The notes: generated by a model not told the origin, from the letters alone. Numbered from the stretch's first letter, positions 1 to 10,096 are shown. The stretch is 64,000 bases of DNA from Antedon mediterranea (GCF_964355755.1 NC_092673.1:14699001-14763000), one strand, 5' to 3'. Program-made: numbers and translations.

Positions 1-14
1 GCAATTGTATAGAT

Positions 15-86
15 GGGGAACTAGCTCAGATGGTAGAGCGCTCGCTTCGCATGTGAGAGGTACCGGGATCAATGCCCGGTTCTCCA
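15..86 (+). tRNA. tRNA-Ala (CGC)
   Basis: Cloverleaf folds by eye with box A TAGCTCAGATGG and a T-loop ATCAATG. The anticodon loop reads TTCGCAT. One G is missing at the T-stem/acceptor junction compared with other copies (72 nt instead of 73), so function is uncertain. Confidence 0.65.
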
Positions 87-229
87 ATAATGTTGGTTAA
101 AGTTTATTTCCGGTATTGTTACATTTTTTTGCTGAGATTTTTAACTACTATATATATTTTATCGCAACAATACTGGTGACAATATGAAGATTAATAAAAT
201 ATCTACTGGTTTTGTGCAATTTTACATAC

Positions 230-302
230 GAGGAACTAGCTCAGATGGTAGAGCGCTCGTTTCGCATTTGAGAGGTACCGGGATCAATGCCCGGGTTCTC
301 CA
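230..302 (+). tRNA. tRNA-Ala (CGC), weakened
   Basis: Anticodon loop TTCGCAT. The acceptor starts GAGGAAC, which puts a mismatch at position 2, and the anticodon stem has C-to-T and G-to-T changes. G3·U70 is kept. Possibly a pseudogene. Confidence 0.5.
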
Positions 303-445
303 ATAATGTTGGTTAAAGTTTATTTCCGGTACTGTTACATGTTTTTCATGAGATTTTTAACTAATGTATATATTTCATCGCAACAATACTGGTGACAATA
401 TAAACAGTAACAAAATAGCTACTGGATTTGTGTAAGTGTATAGAT

Positions 446-518
446 GAGGAACTAGCTCAGATGGTAGAGCGCTCGCTTTGCATGTGAGAGGTACCGGGAT
501 CAATACCCGGGTTCTCCA
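446..518 (+). tRNA. tRNA-Ala (TGC)
   Basis: Anticodon loop TTTGCAT. The acceptor starts GAGGAAC (mismatch at position 2), and the T-loop region reads ATCAATA. The other stems are intact. Confidence 0.6.
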
Positions 519-661
519 ATAATGTTGGTTAAAGTTTATTTCCGGTATTGTTACATATTTTACTGAGATTTTTAACTACTAAATATATTTTATTGCAACA
601 ATATTGGTGACAATATGAACAGTAATAAAATAGCTACTGGATTCGTGTAATTGTATTGATG

Positions 662-734
662 GGGGAACTAGCTCAGATGGTAGAGCGCTCGCTTAGCATG
701 TGAGAGGTACCGGGATCAATGCCCGGGTTCTCCA
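662..734 (+). tRNA. tRNA-Ala (AGC)
   Basis: All stems pair: GGGGAAC with GTTCTCC, including the G3·U70 wobble that is the alanine identity element, the D-stem AGCTC/GAGC, anticodon stem CTCGC/GTGAG and T-stem CCGGG/CCCGG. Anticodon loop is TTAGCAT. A good functional candidate. Confidence 0.85.
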
Positions 735-873
735 ATAATGTTGGTTAAAGTTTAATTCCGGTACTGTTACATTTTTTGAGATTTTAAACTACTGCATATA
801 TTTTATCGCAACAATACTGGTGACAATATAAAGATTAATAAAATATCTACTGGTTTCGTGCAAATGTATATAT

Positions 874-946
874 GGGGAACTAGCTCAGATGGTAGAGCGC
901 TCGCTTAGCATGTGAGAGGTATCGGGATCAATGCCCGGGTTCTCCA
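874..946 (+). tRNA. tRNA-Ala (AGC)
   Basis: Acceptor GGGGAAC/GTTCTCC with G3·U70 and anticodon loop TTAGCAT. One T-stem base is changed (TCGGG), leaving a weaker pair. This is the last unit before LINE A. Confidence 0.75.
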
Positions 947-1481
947 ATAATGTTGGTTAAAGTTTATTTCCGGTACTGTTACATGTTTTTCATGAGATTT
1001 TTAACTAATGTATATATTTCATCGAAACAATACTGGCGACAATATGAACAGCAACAAAATAGCTACTGGATTCGTGAAACGACCCAGCATAGACGGACGG
1101 ACGGTGCTACTTACAACTGATTATTTCACGATATTTTACACTACTTGGATTATATATATTTGATCTGAACTGTTAAAGTTAACAAGGAACTGAAATAAAG
1201 GGAAGTGACACATTTTATTACAGAAACCGTTTTTAGACTCGTGTAACTAAGACCTCTTACACCTAGGCCCACGGGTAGACAAAAACTGTACCATATAAGG
1301 TTTGATCGGCCCATTTCACCGCTGGGACCCTGATCAAAACCACCGCGTCTTATTGCCCTTGAATTACCCAATCAGTGCGAGGCGTCGTGTGCTTGGCAAC
1401 AGTATTGTCTATTGTTTCTGTCACAAACAAAATCGTACCATTTCGTTCATATGCAAATACAAACACAAGTACGATAACGTT

Positions 1482-3092
1482 ATGGCGTGTAGAAAGAAAA
1501 AAATCTATGCAGTCGCCGTGGGAAGAAATCCTGGAATATATAAGTCCTGGCTTGAATGCCAAGAAAACACAGATAGCGTTCATGGGGCCCAATTTCAGTC
1601 TTTCTACAATATGGAAAAAGCCCTTAATTACCTAAAGGCAAATGATGTGCACATTGATAACGTGGTAACTGATATAAGCAATCACAATACTGATAAAGAA
1701 AAAGATGTGCCCGCAAATAGCAATATAAACGAGGCTATTGATACAGATGGAATATCACTTGACTTACCACCGATATTGAATAAGGAATATCCAACACATC
1801 ATCAAGACCAAATCACCCCTGATATTGACATCATCACTGAAACTGAAAACTACATTGATAGTGTAGCTCAACAACTACTACTAGGGCTACCTACACCGAT
1901 AAAAGCATCGGACACTGGAAACACGATTGGTAAAAGCACACAATCTAAATCCCATATAGATTGTAAACATGCTATCAAAAAGTTAGAAAGTTTTTTCGCC
2001 GACACGCTGCTTAATGTAATCAAAGAGAACTGTGATCTAAAAGTGAAGATGATCACAGGCGAAAACAGCAGACTCCAGACAGAAAACAAAAAACTTATGT
2101 CAGAAATAGAATCATTAAAACAAATTCGAAACACACCAAGCTGTCCAAAAAAATCCGAAGAAAACACCAAACTAAGAAAGGATGTCGATAAATCAACTGA
2201 AAGAATAAAACAATTAGAGACAGACAACAGAAAACTACAATCCGACTTACAATCAATAAAATCATATGAAAAACTAATAGCTACTAAAGAAGATCAAATA
2301 ACGACGTTACAAAACAAGATTACTGAAACAGAACGAAAACTATCTAAAGCAAAAGATGAAACATATGAAATAAAAAGAACACAAATAGCTGTTGATACCT
2401 CTGACTACAACATAGTTCAGAAAGCAAAAAAACAACAAACATACGCAGATGCTATAAAAAGTCTACCGATACATCAACATGAAAATCGTAGGAGTACCAG
2501 CGTAGGCGGACCAAAAAGGGGCCAATCAAAAAAAACATCAATAACGGTAATAGGAAACTCGCATCTAAAAAATATAGATGCTCATCGTCTCCTTCCAATG
2601 GCAAATACAACAATAATACAAGCGTATACCCTATCGGACATTAGCGACGCGCTAGAAAACCTCCAGGAAGACCCGGACTGCATCGTGATACATGAAATCA
2701 CAAACACTATAAAAAATATGAGCGCAGAGGAGTGTGCAAACGCCCTCTACAGTATGATAAAAAGTTATGCCATTGAATTCCCAAATACCCACTTTATCAT
2801 CTCACTGGGTCTACCGAGAGTAGGGGAACTAAATTACAAAATTGAGATGGTAAACGCAGAAATCAAGCACGCAATGAGACTTGACAATATACACAACTTG
2901 TCATTCTGTGACAACAGCAATTTTCTTAGAAATGGTAACATTATCTACAATTTATTGGCCCAAGACGGATATCACCTATCTCAAAATAAAACAAGTCTAC
3001 TTGCTAGCAACATTCGATGCAAAGTCCAGTTAACCCTCAAGTTACAACGCCCGAGTACATCGTACAAGAGACAGAAGTTAAAACCGAAATAA
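1482..3092 (+). CDS. LINE A ORF1: RNase H1 N-terminal-like domain, coiled coil, SGNH esterase-like domain
   Basis: The ATG at 1482 is chosen because the recognisable protein starts there, although the frame is open from about 1302. Residues about 6-50 (IYAVAVGRNPGIYKSW and GAQFQSF) match the small hybrid-binding domain found at the N-terminus of eukaryotic RNase H1 and in caulimovirus viroplasmin. Residues about 145-265 are Lys/Glu-rich with heptad-like spacing, suggesting a coiled coil. The last about 190 residues contain VIGNSHL (block I of SGNH hydrolases) and a late DGYHLS (Asp/His block), as in CR1-type ORF1 esterases. The likely role is binding of the element's RNA in the ribonucleoprotein. 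The frame is intact over 536 codons, unlike ORF2. The RNase H1-like head is inferred from motif resemblance. Confidence 0.8.
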   Translation: MACRKKKIYAVAVGRNPGIYKSWLECQENTDSVHGAQFQSFYNMEKALNYLKANDVHIDNVVTDISNHNTDKEKDVPANSNINEAIDTDGISLDLPPILNKEYPTHHQDQITPDIDIITETENYIDSVAQQLLLGLPTPIKASDTGNTIGKSTQSKSHIDCKHAIKKLESFFADTLLNVIKENCDLKVKMITGENSRLQTENKKLMSEIESLKQIRNTPSCPKKSEENTKLRKDVDKSTERIKQLETDNRKLQSDLQSIKSYEKLIATKEDQITTLQNKITETERKLSKAKDETYEIKRTQIAVDTSDYNIVQKAKKQQTYADAIKSLPIHQHENRRSTSVGGPKRGQSKKTSITVIGNSHLKNIDAHRLLPMANTTIIQAYTLSDISDALENLQEDPDCIVIHEITNTIKNMSAEECANALYSMIKSYAIEFPNTHFIISLGLPRVGELNYKIEMVNAEIKHAMRLDNIHNLSFCDNSNFLRNGNIIYNLLAQDGYHLSQNKTSLLASNIRCKVQLTLKLQRPSTSYKRQKLKPK

Positions 3093-3102
3093 CCAAAGTA
3101 AC

Positions 3103-6098
3103 ATGGAAAAGTCTACTCAAGCAAACCCTGAAAGTGCAACAAGTATAAACAATGACAATCTATCAAATCAAACTGATATATTATTCAATCCTATTACTCT
3201 ATGTAACAACTTTGACGAACAGGATGAACTAACTGATCATAGTCTTAGCAATAAAATATGTACGATAGAGACATGCTCGTATATGAGCACAGACCAGTTA
3301 AATGACTCGGTTAATAAAATAAATAATATCAGCTACTCATTTTTACACTATAATATCAGAAGTATTAACAAACACTTAGATGAATTAATTACTTGTTTAA
3401 ACGGAATTAAACACCCATTAACTGTAATTGGCTTATCAGAAACATGGCTTAAAGAAACATCACCTAGACCATACTTACCAAACTACGATTTCCATGCTCT
3501 AGACAGGGAAAATCGAAAAGGAGGTGGTGTTGGCTTGTTTATTTCAAATACTATAGAGGTCAAAACAAGAACCGATTTGAAAATTAATTTCTGTGAATGT
3601 CTGTTTATTGAGATAATTGAAAAAAAGTGTAAAAATGCAATTGTTGGTACTGTCTACAGACCACCAGACATGAAAATAGATGTTTTTAATGATTCACTTG
3701 AAGATGTCCTCACTGCTATAGACAAAGAAGGTAAACCATGTTATATCATGGGAGATTTTAATATCAATCTGCTTAAACATGTAACATGCAGTGATGTAAA
3801 TGATTTTATTGAAATAATGATATCTCACTCGTTTTATCCATCTATATCTAGACCAACTAGAATACAAGATCAGTCAGTAACACTAATTGACAACATATTT
3901 TCAAATACAATTTCCGAAAAAGTTCTATCTGGTATACTAATCTCGGACATTTCCGACCATTTACCAGTATATCAAATAACTCACTCTGCTTCGTCTTCCC
4001 ACGTAAACACGCACATGAATAAAGGCACCTCAGTCTCATGTGACACGTATATAGTTAAGTGCAGAGTGGCTTGGAGTATATGAAGCGACTGATCCAGAAA
4101 TCGCTTATAATGATTTTCTGGATAATTTTAAGTTTCTATATAACAAACACCTTAAAAAAACTGTAAAGTCATCAAAACAGTATGACAAATTCAAGCAGCC
4201 CTGGATGAGTTTTGGGTTACTAAGGTCAAGTAAAAGAAAGCATGTACTGTATAAAAGGTTCATAAAAAACCCTACTGTAAAAAACAAAAATACGTATAAA
4301 GAATTTAAAAAAGCTTTTGCACGCACGTGCAAAATCGCCAAAAAGATGTATTATGAAAATCTTTTCAATCGAACAAATGGTAATATTAAAAAAACATGGA
4401 ATGTTATAAATGATGTAATTGATCCGAATAAAGGAAAAACTAAAGTTCCATCTTCTTTTACACATAGCAATGAAACTATACATGGTTGCGAAAATGTTGT
4501 AAATCATATTAATGATTATTTTATTAATGTAGGTTGTAAGGTTCGAGACAATATTGAGTCTACTACGACAAAATATTCTGAATACCTCACAAACAAACAA
4601 CGCAACTCAATGTTTTTTTGCTATGTTGATGAGGAGGAGGTACTAAAAGTTATTAAATCTCTCGATTCAAACAAAGCCTCCGGATTTGATGACATTTCAG
4701 CTAAAGTTGTAAAGGAAGTAAAATACAATATTTTAAAGCCGCTGACATATATTTTTAATTTATCACTTCAAACTGGACTAATACCAGGGAAGTTGAAAAT
4801 TTCCAAAGTAGTTTCCATACATAAAAAAGGGGATCGCCATTTGGCCTCAAACTATCGTCCCATATCGCTGTTGCCCATTTTTTCGAAAGTTTTTGAAAAG
4901 ATTATCCATAATCAATTATACAATTATCTTACAAAATGTAAAGTGTTAAGCAACAATCAATATGGATTTAGAAACCTTTATGGATTTGTCAAAAGCGTTT
5001 GACATTATCGATCACAGTATTCTGTTGAGCAAATTGGCGCATTATGGTATAAGAGGCATCGTTTTAATGTGGTTTAGAAACTATTTAAGTGGCCGCAAAC
5101 AATATGTTTATGCCAACGGTAGATCATCATGTTTAAAAGACACCAATATAAGGGTGCCACAGGGTTCTGTTTTAGGACCACTTTTGTTTTTAATTTACAT
5201 CAATGATATAAGTCGAGCAAGTAGTAAAATAGATATAATTAGTTTTGCTGACGACACAACTTGTATAACAAGGGGAGATGACCCTACAATGTTAAACCAT
5301 ACTATGAATATTGAACTAGAAAAAATAAACGTATGGCTTAAAGCAAATAAGCTATTACTGAATGTCAGCAAAACTAATTACGTTGTTTTTAGAACTAGCC
5401 AAAAGAACTTTGACAAAAACCAGTTTAAAATAAAAATGAATAATGTGTTATTACATAGAAAAGAAAATGTGACATTTCTAGGTGTAATGTTAAACGAAAA
5501 TCTTAACTGGAAACATCACATACAGCTTATTAGGAAAAAAATGTCTAGGGCAATTGGTATACTTTTAAAAGTAAGAGAATTCTTTCCTCATAAAGTCCGT
5601 ATTAGTCTTTATAACACCTTAGTATTACCTCACCTTCAGTATGGTAACTTAATATGGGGAAATACATACAAGAGCACGTTAGAAGTAATACTAAAACTCC
5701 AAAAGAGAGCTGTAAAATGCATTACCTTCTCTAAATCCAGACAAGCCTCAGAGCCATTGTTTAAGAAACTAAAAATATTAAACGTTTATGATATTTACAA
5801 AGTAAACGTCATAGGATTTATGGCAAACGTAAAATTCAATGAATTACCACATCACATTTTAAATATTTTTAATTACTGTGACAGTATTAGGCCTACTCAT
5901 AACCTCAGAACAGAAACTGAATTCGAAATTCCCTTCACAAGACTAACTTGCAGTCAACTGTTTATACACATATATGGACCAAAATTGTGGAAAGAATTCA
6001 CTTGTAATGGTGGTAATAAACCGGTTATCTTAAAGAAACAAAATAAATGTATAAAAAAACAGGTTAAAAAATACTTTTTATCACTATATGCTGATTAA
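3103..6098 (+). pseudogene. LINE A ORF2 (endonuclease-reverse transcriptase), frameshifted
   Basis: The first piece (3103-4083) is an APE-type endonuclease: HYNIRSINK, GLSETWL, GGGVGLF, GDFNINLL and the SDHLPVY terminus. The frame shifts near 4078, and a second piece (to 5002) covers the start of the reverse transcriptase (KGDRHLASNYRPISLLP, NQYGFR). After a second break near 4975-5000 the third piece (to 6098) carries DLSKAFDIIDH, VPQGSVLGPLLF and the catalytic FADD. About 25 residues normally found between NQYGFR and the DLSKAFD motif are missing, so a small deletion accompanies the second frameshift. Related to CR1/L2-type elements; not functional as read. Confidence 0.85.
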
Positions 6099-6283
6099 CA
6101 ACACCTTTGTTTATTTAAGTTCTATATACTTGTTCTTATGTAAAAGGGTCCTACAAGAAAACGAAGCTATAGCTTTTTTATGCAGGATCCCTGTTCTTAG
6201 TTGTACTGTAATTATGATGTACTGTAATTGATGACTAAATAAATGTGGAATAAATGAAATGAAATGAAATGAAGCGTATAGAT

Positions 6284-6356
6284 GGGGAACTAGCTCAGAT
6301 GGTAGAGCGCTCGCTTTGCATGTGAGAGGTACCGGGATCAATGCCCGGGTTCTCCA
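6284..6356 (+). tRNA. tRNA-Ala (TGC)
   Basis: Full set of paired stems with G3·U70; anticodon loop TTTGCAT. First unit after LINE A. Confidence 0.85.
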
Positions 6357-6498
6357 ATATTGTTGGTTAAAGTATATTTCCGGTATTGTTACATTTTTGG
6401 CTGAGATTTTTAACTAATATATATATTTTATCTCAACAATACTGGTGACAATATGAACCGTTATAAAATAGCTACTGGTTTCTTGTAATTCTACATAC

Positions 6499-6571
6499 GT
6501 TGAACTAGCTCAGATGGTAGAGCGCTCGCTTAGCATGTGAGAGGTACCGGGAGCAATGCCCGGGTGCTCCA
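6499..6571 (+). pseudogene. tRNA-Ala pseudogene (AGC)
   Basis: The acceptor 5' strand is GTTGAAC, and the 3' strand is GTGCTCC, so positions 2-3 and others no longer pair and G3·U70 is lost. The anticodon loop TTAGCAT is kept. Confidence 0.6.
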
Positions 6572-6710
6572 ATAATGTTGGTTAAGCTTTATTTCCGGTA
6601 CTGTTACATTTTTTGAGATTTTAAACTACTGTATATATTTTATAACAGCCATACTGGTGACAATATGAACAGTAACAAAATAGCTACTAGTTTCGTGCAA
6701 TTGTATAGAT

Positions 6711-6783
6711 AGGGAACTAGCTCAGATGGTAGAGCGCTCGCTTAGCATGTGAGAGGTACCGGGATCAATGCCCGGGTTCTCCA
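6711..6783 (+). tRNA. tRNA-Ala (AGC)
   Basis: Anticodon loop TTAGCAT. The only visible defect is A instead of G at position 1 of the acceptor (AGGGAAC). Confidence 0.7.
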
Positions 6784-6921
6784 ATAATGTTGGTTAAAGT
6801 TTATTTCCGGTACTGTCACATTTTTTGAGATTTTAAACTACTGTATATATTTTATCGCAACAATACTGGTGACAATATGAAGATTAATAAAATATCTACT
6901 GGTTTCGTGCAATTTTATATA

Positions 6922-6994
6922 TTGGAACTAGCTCAAACGGTAGAGCGCTCGCTTCGCATGTGAGAGGTACAGGGATCAATGCTCGGGTTCTCCA
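6922..6994 (+). pseudogene. tRNA-Ala pseudogene (CGC)
   Basis: The acceptor reads TTGGAAC, the D-loop has AAACGG instead of AGATGG, and both T-stem strands are altered (CAGGG/CTCGG). Anticodon loop TTCGCAT. Confidence 0.55.
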
Positions 6995-7137
6995 ATAATG
7001 TTGGTTAAAGTTTATTACCGGTACCGTTACATTTTTTTGATGAGATTTTTAACTAATGTATATATTTCATCGTAACAATACTGGTGACAATATGAAAAGT
7101 AACAAAAAAACTACTGGATTTTTGTAATTGTATAGAA

Positions 7138-7228
7138 GGGTAACTAGCTGAGATGGTAGAGCGCTCGCTTTGCATGTGAGAGGTACCGGGATCAATGTAC
7201 CTCTTCTGATCCATGCCCGGTTTCTCCA
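7138..7228 (+). pseudogene. tRNA-Ala pseudogene (TGC) with T-loop insertion
   Basis: About 18 extra bases lie in the T-arm between ATCAATG and CCATGCCCGG, and the acceptor is GGGTAAC. The insertion destroys the T-arm and box B spacing. Confidence 0.75.
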
Positions 7229-7367
7229 ATAATGTTGGTTAAAGTTTATTTCCGGTACTGTTACATTTTTGGAGATTTTAAACGACTGTATATATTTTAT
7301 CAGAACAATACTGGTGACAATATGAAGATTAATAAAATATCTACTGGTTTTGTGTAATTGTATAGAT

Positions 7368-7440
7368 GGGGAACTAGCTCAGATGGTAGAGCGCTCGCTT
7401 TGCATGTGAGAGGTACCGGGATCAATGCCCGGGTTCTCCA
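7368..7440 (+). tRNA. tRNA-Ala (TGC)
   Basis: All stems pair, G3·U70 present, anticodon loop TTTGCAT; identical to the consensus. Confidence 0.85.
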
Positions 7441-7579
7441 ATAATGTTGGTTAAACTTTATTTCCGGTACTGTTACATTTTTTGAGATTTTAAACTACTG
7501 TATATATTTTATAACAGCAATACTGGTGACAATATGAACAGTAACAAAATAGCTACTGGTTTCGAGCAATTGTATAGAT

Positions 7580-7652
7580 GGGGAACTAGTTCAGATGGTA
7601 GAGCACTCGCTTAGCATGTGAGAGGTACCGGGATCAATGCCGGGGTTCTCAA
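7580..7652 (+). tRNA. tRNA-Ala (AGC), weakened
   Basis: Anticodon loop TTAGCAT. Changes are in the D-arm (AGTTC), the anticodon-stem flank (GAGCAC), the T-stem (CCGGG/CGGGG) and the acceptor end (CTCA in place of CTCC). Confidence 0.5.
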
Positions 7653-7791
7653 ATAATGTTGGTTAAAATTTATTTCCGGTACTGTCACATTTTTTGAGAT
7701 TTTAAACTACTGTATATATTTTATCGGAACAATACTGGTGACAATATGAAGATTAATAAAATATCTACTGGTTTCCTGCAATTGTATAGAT

Positions 7792-7864
7792 GGGGAACTA
7801 GCTCAGATAGTAGAGCGCTCGCTTTGCATGTGAGAGGTACCGGAATCAATGCCCGAGTTCTCCA
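7792..7864 (+). tRNA. tRNA-Ala (TGC)
   Basis: Anticodon loop TTTGCAT and acceptor intact. The D-loop has GATAGTA, and one base on each T-stem strand has changed (CCGGA/CCCGA). Confidence 0.6.
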
Positions 7865-8006
7865 ATATTGTTGGTTAAAGTTTATTTCCGGTATTGTTAC
7901 ATTTTTGGCTGAGATTTTTAACTACTATATATATTTTATCTCAACAATACTGGTGACAATATGAACCGTAATAAAATAGCTACTGGTTTCTTGTAATTCT
8001 ACATAC

Positions 8007-8092
8007 GTTGAACTAGCTCAGATGGTAGAGCGCTCGCTTAGCTGCATGTGAGAGGTATCGGGATCAATGCCCGGTTTCTCCAATAATGTTGG
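8007..8092 (+). pseudogene. tRNA-Ala pseudogene with enlarged anticodon loop
   Basis: The anticodon region reads TTAGCTGCATG, three bases longer than normal, as if AGC and TGC versions were fused. The acceptor is the degenerate GTTGAAC form. Confidence 0.7.
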
Positions 8093-8221
8093 TTAAAGTT
8101 TATTTCCGGTACTGTTACATTTTTTGAGATTTTAAACGACTGTATATATTTTATCGGAAAAATACTGGTGACAATATGAAGATTAATAAAATATCTACTG
8201 GTTTCGTGCAATTGTATAGAA

Positions 8222-8294
8222 GGGGAACTAGCTCAGATGGTAGAACGCTCATTTCGCATGTGAGGGGTACCGGAATCAATGCCCGGGTTCTCCA
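8222..8294 (+). tRNA. tRNA-Ala (CGC), weakened
   Basis: Acceptor intact with G3·U70, anticodon loop TTCGCAT. The anticodon stem 5' side is CTCAT and the T-stem has one change (CCGGA). Confidence 0.55.
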
Positions 8295-8437
8295 ATAATG
8301 TTGGTTAAAGTTTATTATCGGTACCGTTACATCTTTTTGATGAGATTTTAAACTACTGTATATATTTTATCGGAACAATACTGGTGACAATATGAAGATT
8401 AATAAAATATCTACTGGTTTCGTGCAATTGCATATAT

Positions 8438-8510
8438 GGGGAACTAGCTCAGATGGTAGAGCGCTCGCTTTGCATGTGAGAGGTACCGGGATCAATGCCC
8501 GGGTTCTCCA
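8438..8510 (+). tRNA. tRNA-Ala (TGC)
   Basis: Consensus copy: all stems pair, G3·U70, anticodon loop TTTGCAT. Confidence 0.85.
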
Positions 8511-8652
8511 ATATTGTTGGTTAAAGTTTATTTCCGGTATTGTTACATTTTTGGCTGAGATTTTTAACTACTATATATATTTTATCTCAACAATACTGGT
8601 GACAATATGAACCGTAATAAAATAGCTACTGGTTTCTTGTAATGCTACATAC

Positions 8653-8725
8653 GTTCAACTAGCTCAGATGGTAGAGCGCTCGCTTAGCATGTGAGAGGTA
8701 CCGGGATCAATGCCCGGTTTCTCCA
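8653..8725 (+). pseudogene. tRNA-Ala pseudogene (AGC)
   Basis: Acceptor 5' strand GTTCAAC does not pair with TTTCTCC. Anticodon loop TTAGCAT intact. Confidence 0.6.
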
Positions 8726-8864
8726 ATAATGTTGGTTAAAGTTTATTTCCGGTACTGTTACATTTTTTGAGATTTTAAACGACTGTATATATTTTATCGG
8801 AACAATACTGGTGACAATATGAAGATTAATAAAATATCTACTGGTTTCGTGTAATTGTATAGAT

Positions 8865-8937
8865 GGGGAACTAGCTCAGATGGTAGAGCGCTCGCTTTGC
8901 ATGTGAGAGGTACCGGGATCAATGCCCGGGTTCTCGA
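8865..8937 (+). tRNA. tRNA-Ala (TGC)
   Basis: Anticodon loop TTTGCAT. The last acceptor base is G instead of C (CTCG), which opens the terminal pair; otherwise consensus. Confidence 0.7.
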
Positions 8938-9076
8938 ATAATGTTAGTTAAAGTTTATTTCCGGTACTGTCACATTTTTTGAGATTTTAAACTACTGTAT
9001 ATATTTTATCGCAACAATACTGGTGACAATATGAAGATTAATAAAATATCTACTGGTTTCGTGCAATTGTATAGAA

Positions 9077-9149
9077 GGGGAACTAGCTCAGATGGTAGAG
9101 CGCTCGTTTCGCATGTGAGAGGTACCGGAATCAATGCCCGGGTTCTCCA
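9077..9149 (+). tRNA. tRNA-Ala (CGC)
   Basis: Acceptor intact with G3·U70; anticodon loop TTCGCAT; anticodon stem and T-stem each have one change. Confidence 0.65.
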
Positions 9150-9292
9150 ATAATGTTGGTTAAAGTTTATTATCGGTACCGTTACATTTTTTTTATGAGA
9201 TTTTTAACTAATGTATATGTTTTATCGTAACAATACTGGTGACAATATGAACAGTAATAAAATAGCTACTGGTTTCGTGCAATTGTATAGAT

Positions 9293-9365
9293 GGGGAACT
9301 AGCTCAGATGGTAGAGCGCTCGTTTCGCATGTGAGGGGTGCCGGAATCAATGCCCGTGTTCTCCA
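9293..9365 (+). tRNA. tRNA-Ala (CGC), weakened
   Basis: Anticodon loop TTCGCAT. T-arm strands GCCGGA and CCCGTG pair poorly, and the variable region has changed. Confidence 0.5.
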
Positions 9366-9508
9366 ATAATGTTGGTTAAAGTTTGTTATCGGTATCGTTA
9401 CATTTTTTTGATGAGATTTTAAACTACTGTATATATTTTATCACAGCAATACTGGTGACAATATGAAGATTAATAACATATCTACTGGTTTCGTGCAATT
9501 GTATATAT

Positions 9509-9581
9509 GGGGAACTAGCTCAGATGGTAGAGCGCTCGCTTCGCATGTGAGAGGTACCGGGATCAATGCCCGGGTTCTTCA
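9509..9581 (+). tRNA. tRNA-Ala (CGC)
   Basis: Anticodon loop TTCGCAT with the consensus anticodon stem. One acceptor change (TCTTC) turns G2-C71 into G·U. Confidence 0.75.
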
Positions 9582-9726
9582 ATAATGTTGGTTAAAGTTT
9601 ATTTTCGGTATTGTTACATTTTTTTGCTGAGATTTTTACCTTCTATATATATATTTTATCGCAACAATACTGGTGACAATATGAACAGTAATAAAATAGC
9701 TACTGGGTTCTTGTAAATTTACATAC

Positions 9727-9760
9727 GGAGAACTAGCTTAGATGGTAGAGCGCTCACTTA
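9727..9760 (+). pseudogene. tRNA-Ala fragment (5' half)
   Basis: Only the acceptor 5' strand, D-arm and half of the anticodon arm remain. The sequence jumps at 9760 into the spacer of a unit (AATAACAAAATAGC), so this unit carries an internal deletion of about 140 bp. Confidence 0.75.
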
Positions 9761-9800
9761 AATAACAAAATAGCTACTGGATTCGTGTAAGTGTATAGAT

Positions 9801-9873
9801 GGGGAACTAGCTGAGATGGTAGGGCGCTCGGTTTGCATGTGAGAGGTACCGGGATCAATGCCCGGGTTCTCCA
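9801..9873 (+). tRNA. tRNA-Ala (TGC), last copy
   Basis: Acceptor and T-arm are consensus; anticodon loop TTTGCAT; the D-arm reads AGCTG, and the D-stem/anticodon flank has GGGC and CTCGG. LINE B starts about 10 bp downstream. Confidence 0.6.
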
Positions 9874-9883
9874 ATAATGTATA

Positions 9884-10096
9884 AAAAACAACATTAGCTA
9901 TACAAAAGAACATGTAAACCTACAGACAAGCATCAAGTCTTTTATTAAATCGACACCAAAGATCCAGGAAGAAAGCCATATCTCAACCGAAGACAATGAA
10001 AACACTAATGAAAATACGAACATAGATGCCGGCTCATCTAGTTCTATCCAGAAACAGAAAAAAAAAAGGAAGCGCATGAGAAGCAAATCAACATAG
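9884..10096 (+). pseudogene. LINE B ORF1 C-terminal fragment
   Basis: An open frame with no start runs from the 5' junction to a TAG at 10094-10096, about 70 codons. It is rich in Asn, Ser and Glu and ends in a very basic stretch (KQKKKRKRMRSKS). Position before ORF2 identifies it as the end of an ORF1 cut off by 5' truncation. Confidence 0.55.

Larger units (their letters stand above)
1..1076 (+). repeat. tRNA-Ala tandem array, left part (5 units)
   Basis: Five tandem units of about 215 bp, each made of a 72-73 nt tRNA-Ala followed by a conserved spacer of about 142 bp. The spacer starts ATAATGTTGG, contains a T-run about 45-50 bp after the tRNA (a possible Pol III stop) and ends near TTGTATAGATG. 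Units have no poly-A tails or target duplications, so this is a tandem gene array rather than dispersed SINEs. The array is broken at about 1077 by LINE A and resumes at about 6276. Confidence 0.85.
1077..6275 (+). mobile_element. LINE A: near full-length non-LTR retrotransposon
   Basis: A 5.2 kb insertion inside the tRNA-Ala array: array sequence stops after TTCGTG at about 1076 and resumes with GTATAGATGGGG at about 6276. It has two open reading frames in the sense direction (1482-3092 and a broken 3103-6098) and ends in a short TGAAA-type repeat (about 6253-6273) instead of a poly-A tail. The apurinic-type endonuclease plus reverse transcriptase and the ORF1 esterase domain fit the CR1/L2 group. 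It is probably not autonomous because ORF2 is frameshifted. Confidence 0.85.
6276..9873 (+). repeat. tRNA-Ala tandem array, right part (about 18 units)
   Basis: Continuation of the array after LINE A, with unit spacing of 211-230 bp. Units alternate in anticodon and in spacer type (for example ending TTTCGTGCAATT or TTCTTGTAATT). Neighbouring pairs share the same variants, as expected from unequal crossing-over: the GTTGAAC-type acceptor recurs at 6499, 8007 and 8653. The last spacer is cut short at 9760, and LINE B begins right after the final tRNA. Confidence 0.85.

Noticed and set aside
7746-8610. Two similar 72-codon plus-strand frames.
   Set aside because: They read straight through tRNA genes and spacer of the array and recur only because the units repeat.
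1-9873. The regular repeat spacing could suggest a CRISPR array or satellite.
   Set aside because: Units are about 215 bp and contain foldable tRNA-Ala genes with box A/B; repeats and spacers are both conserved.
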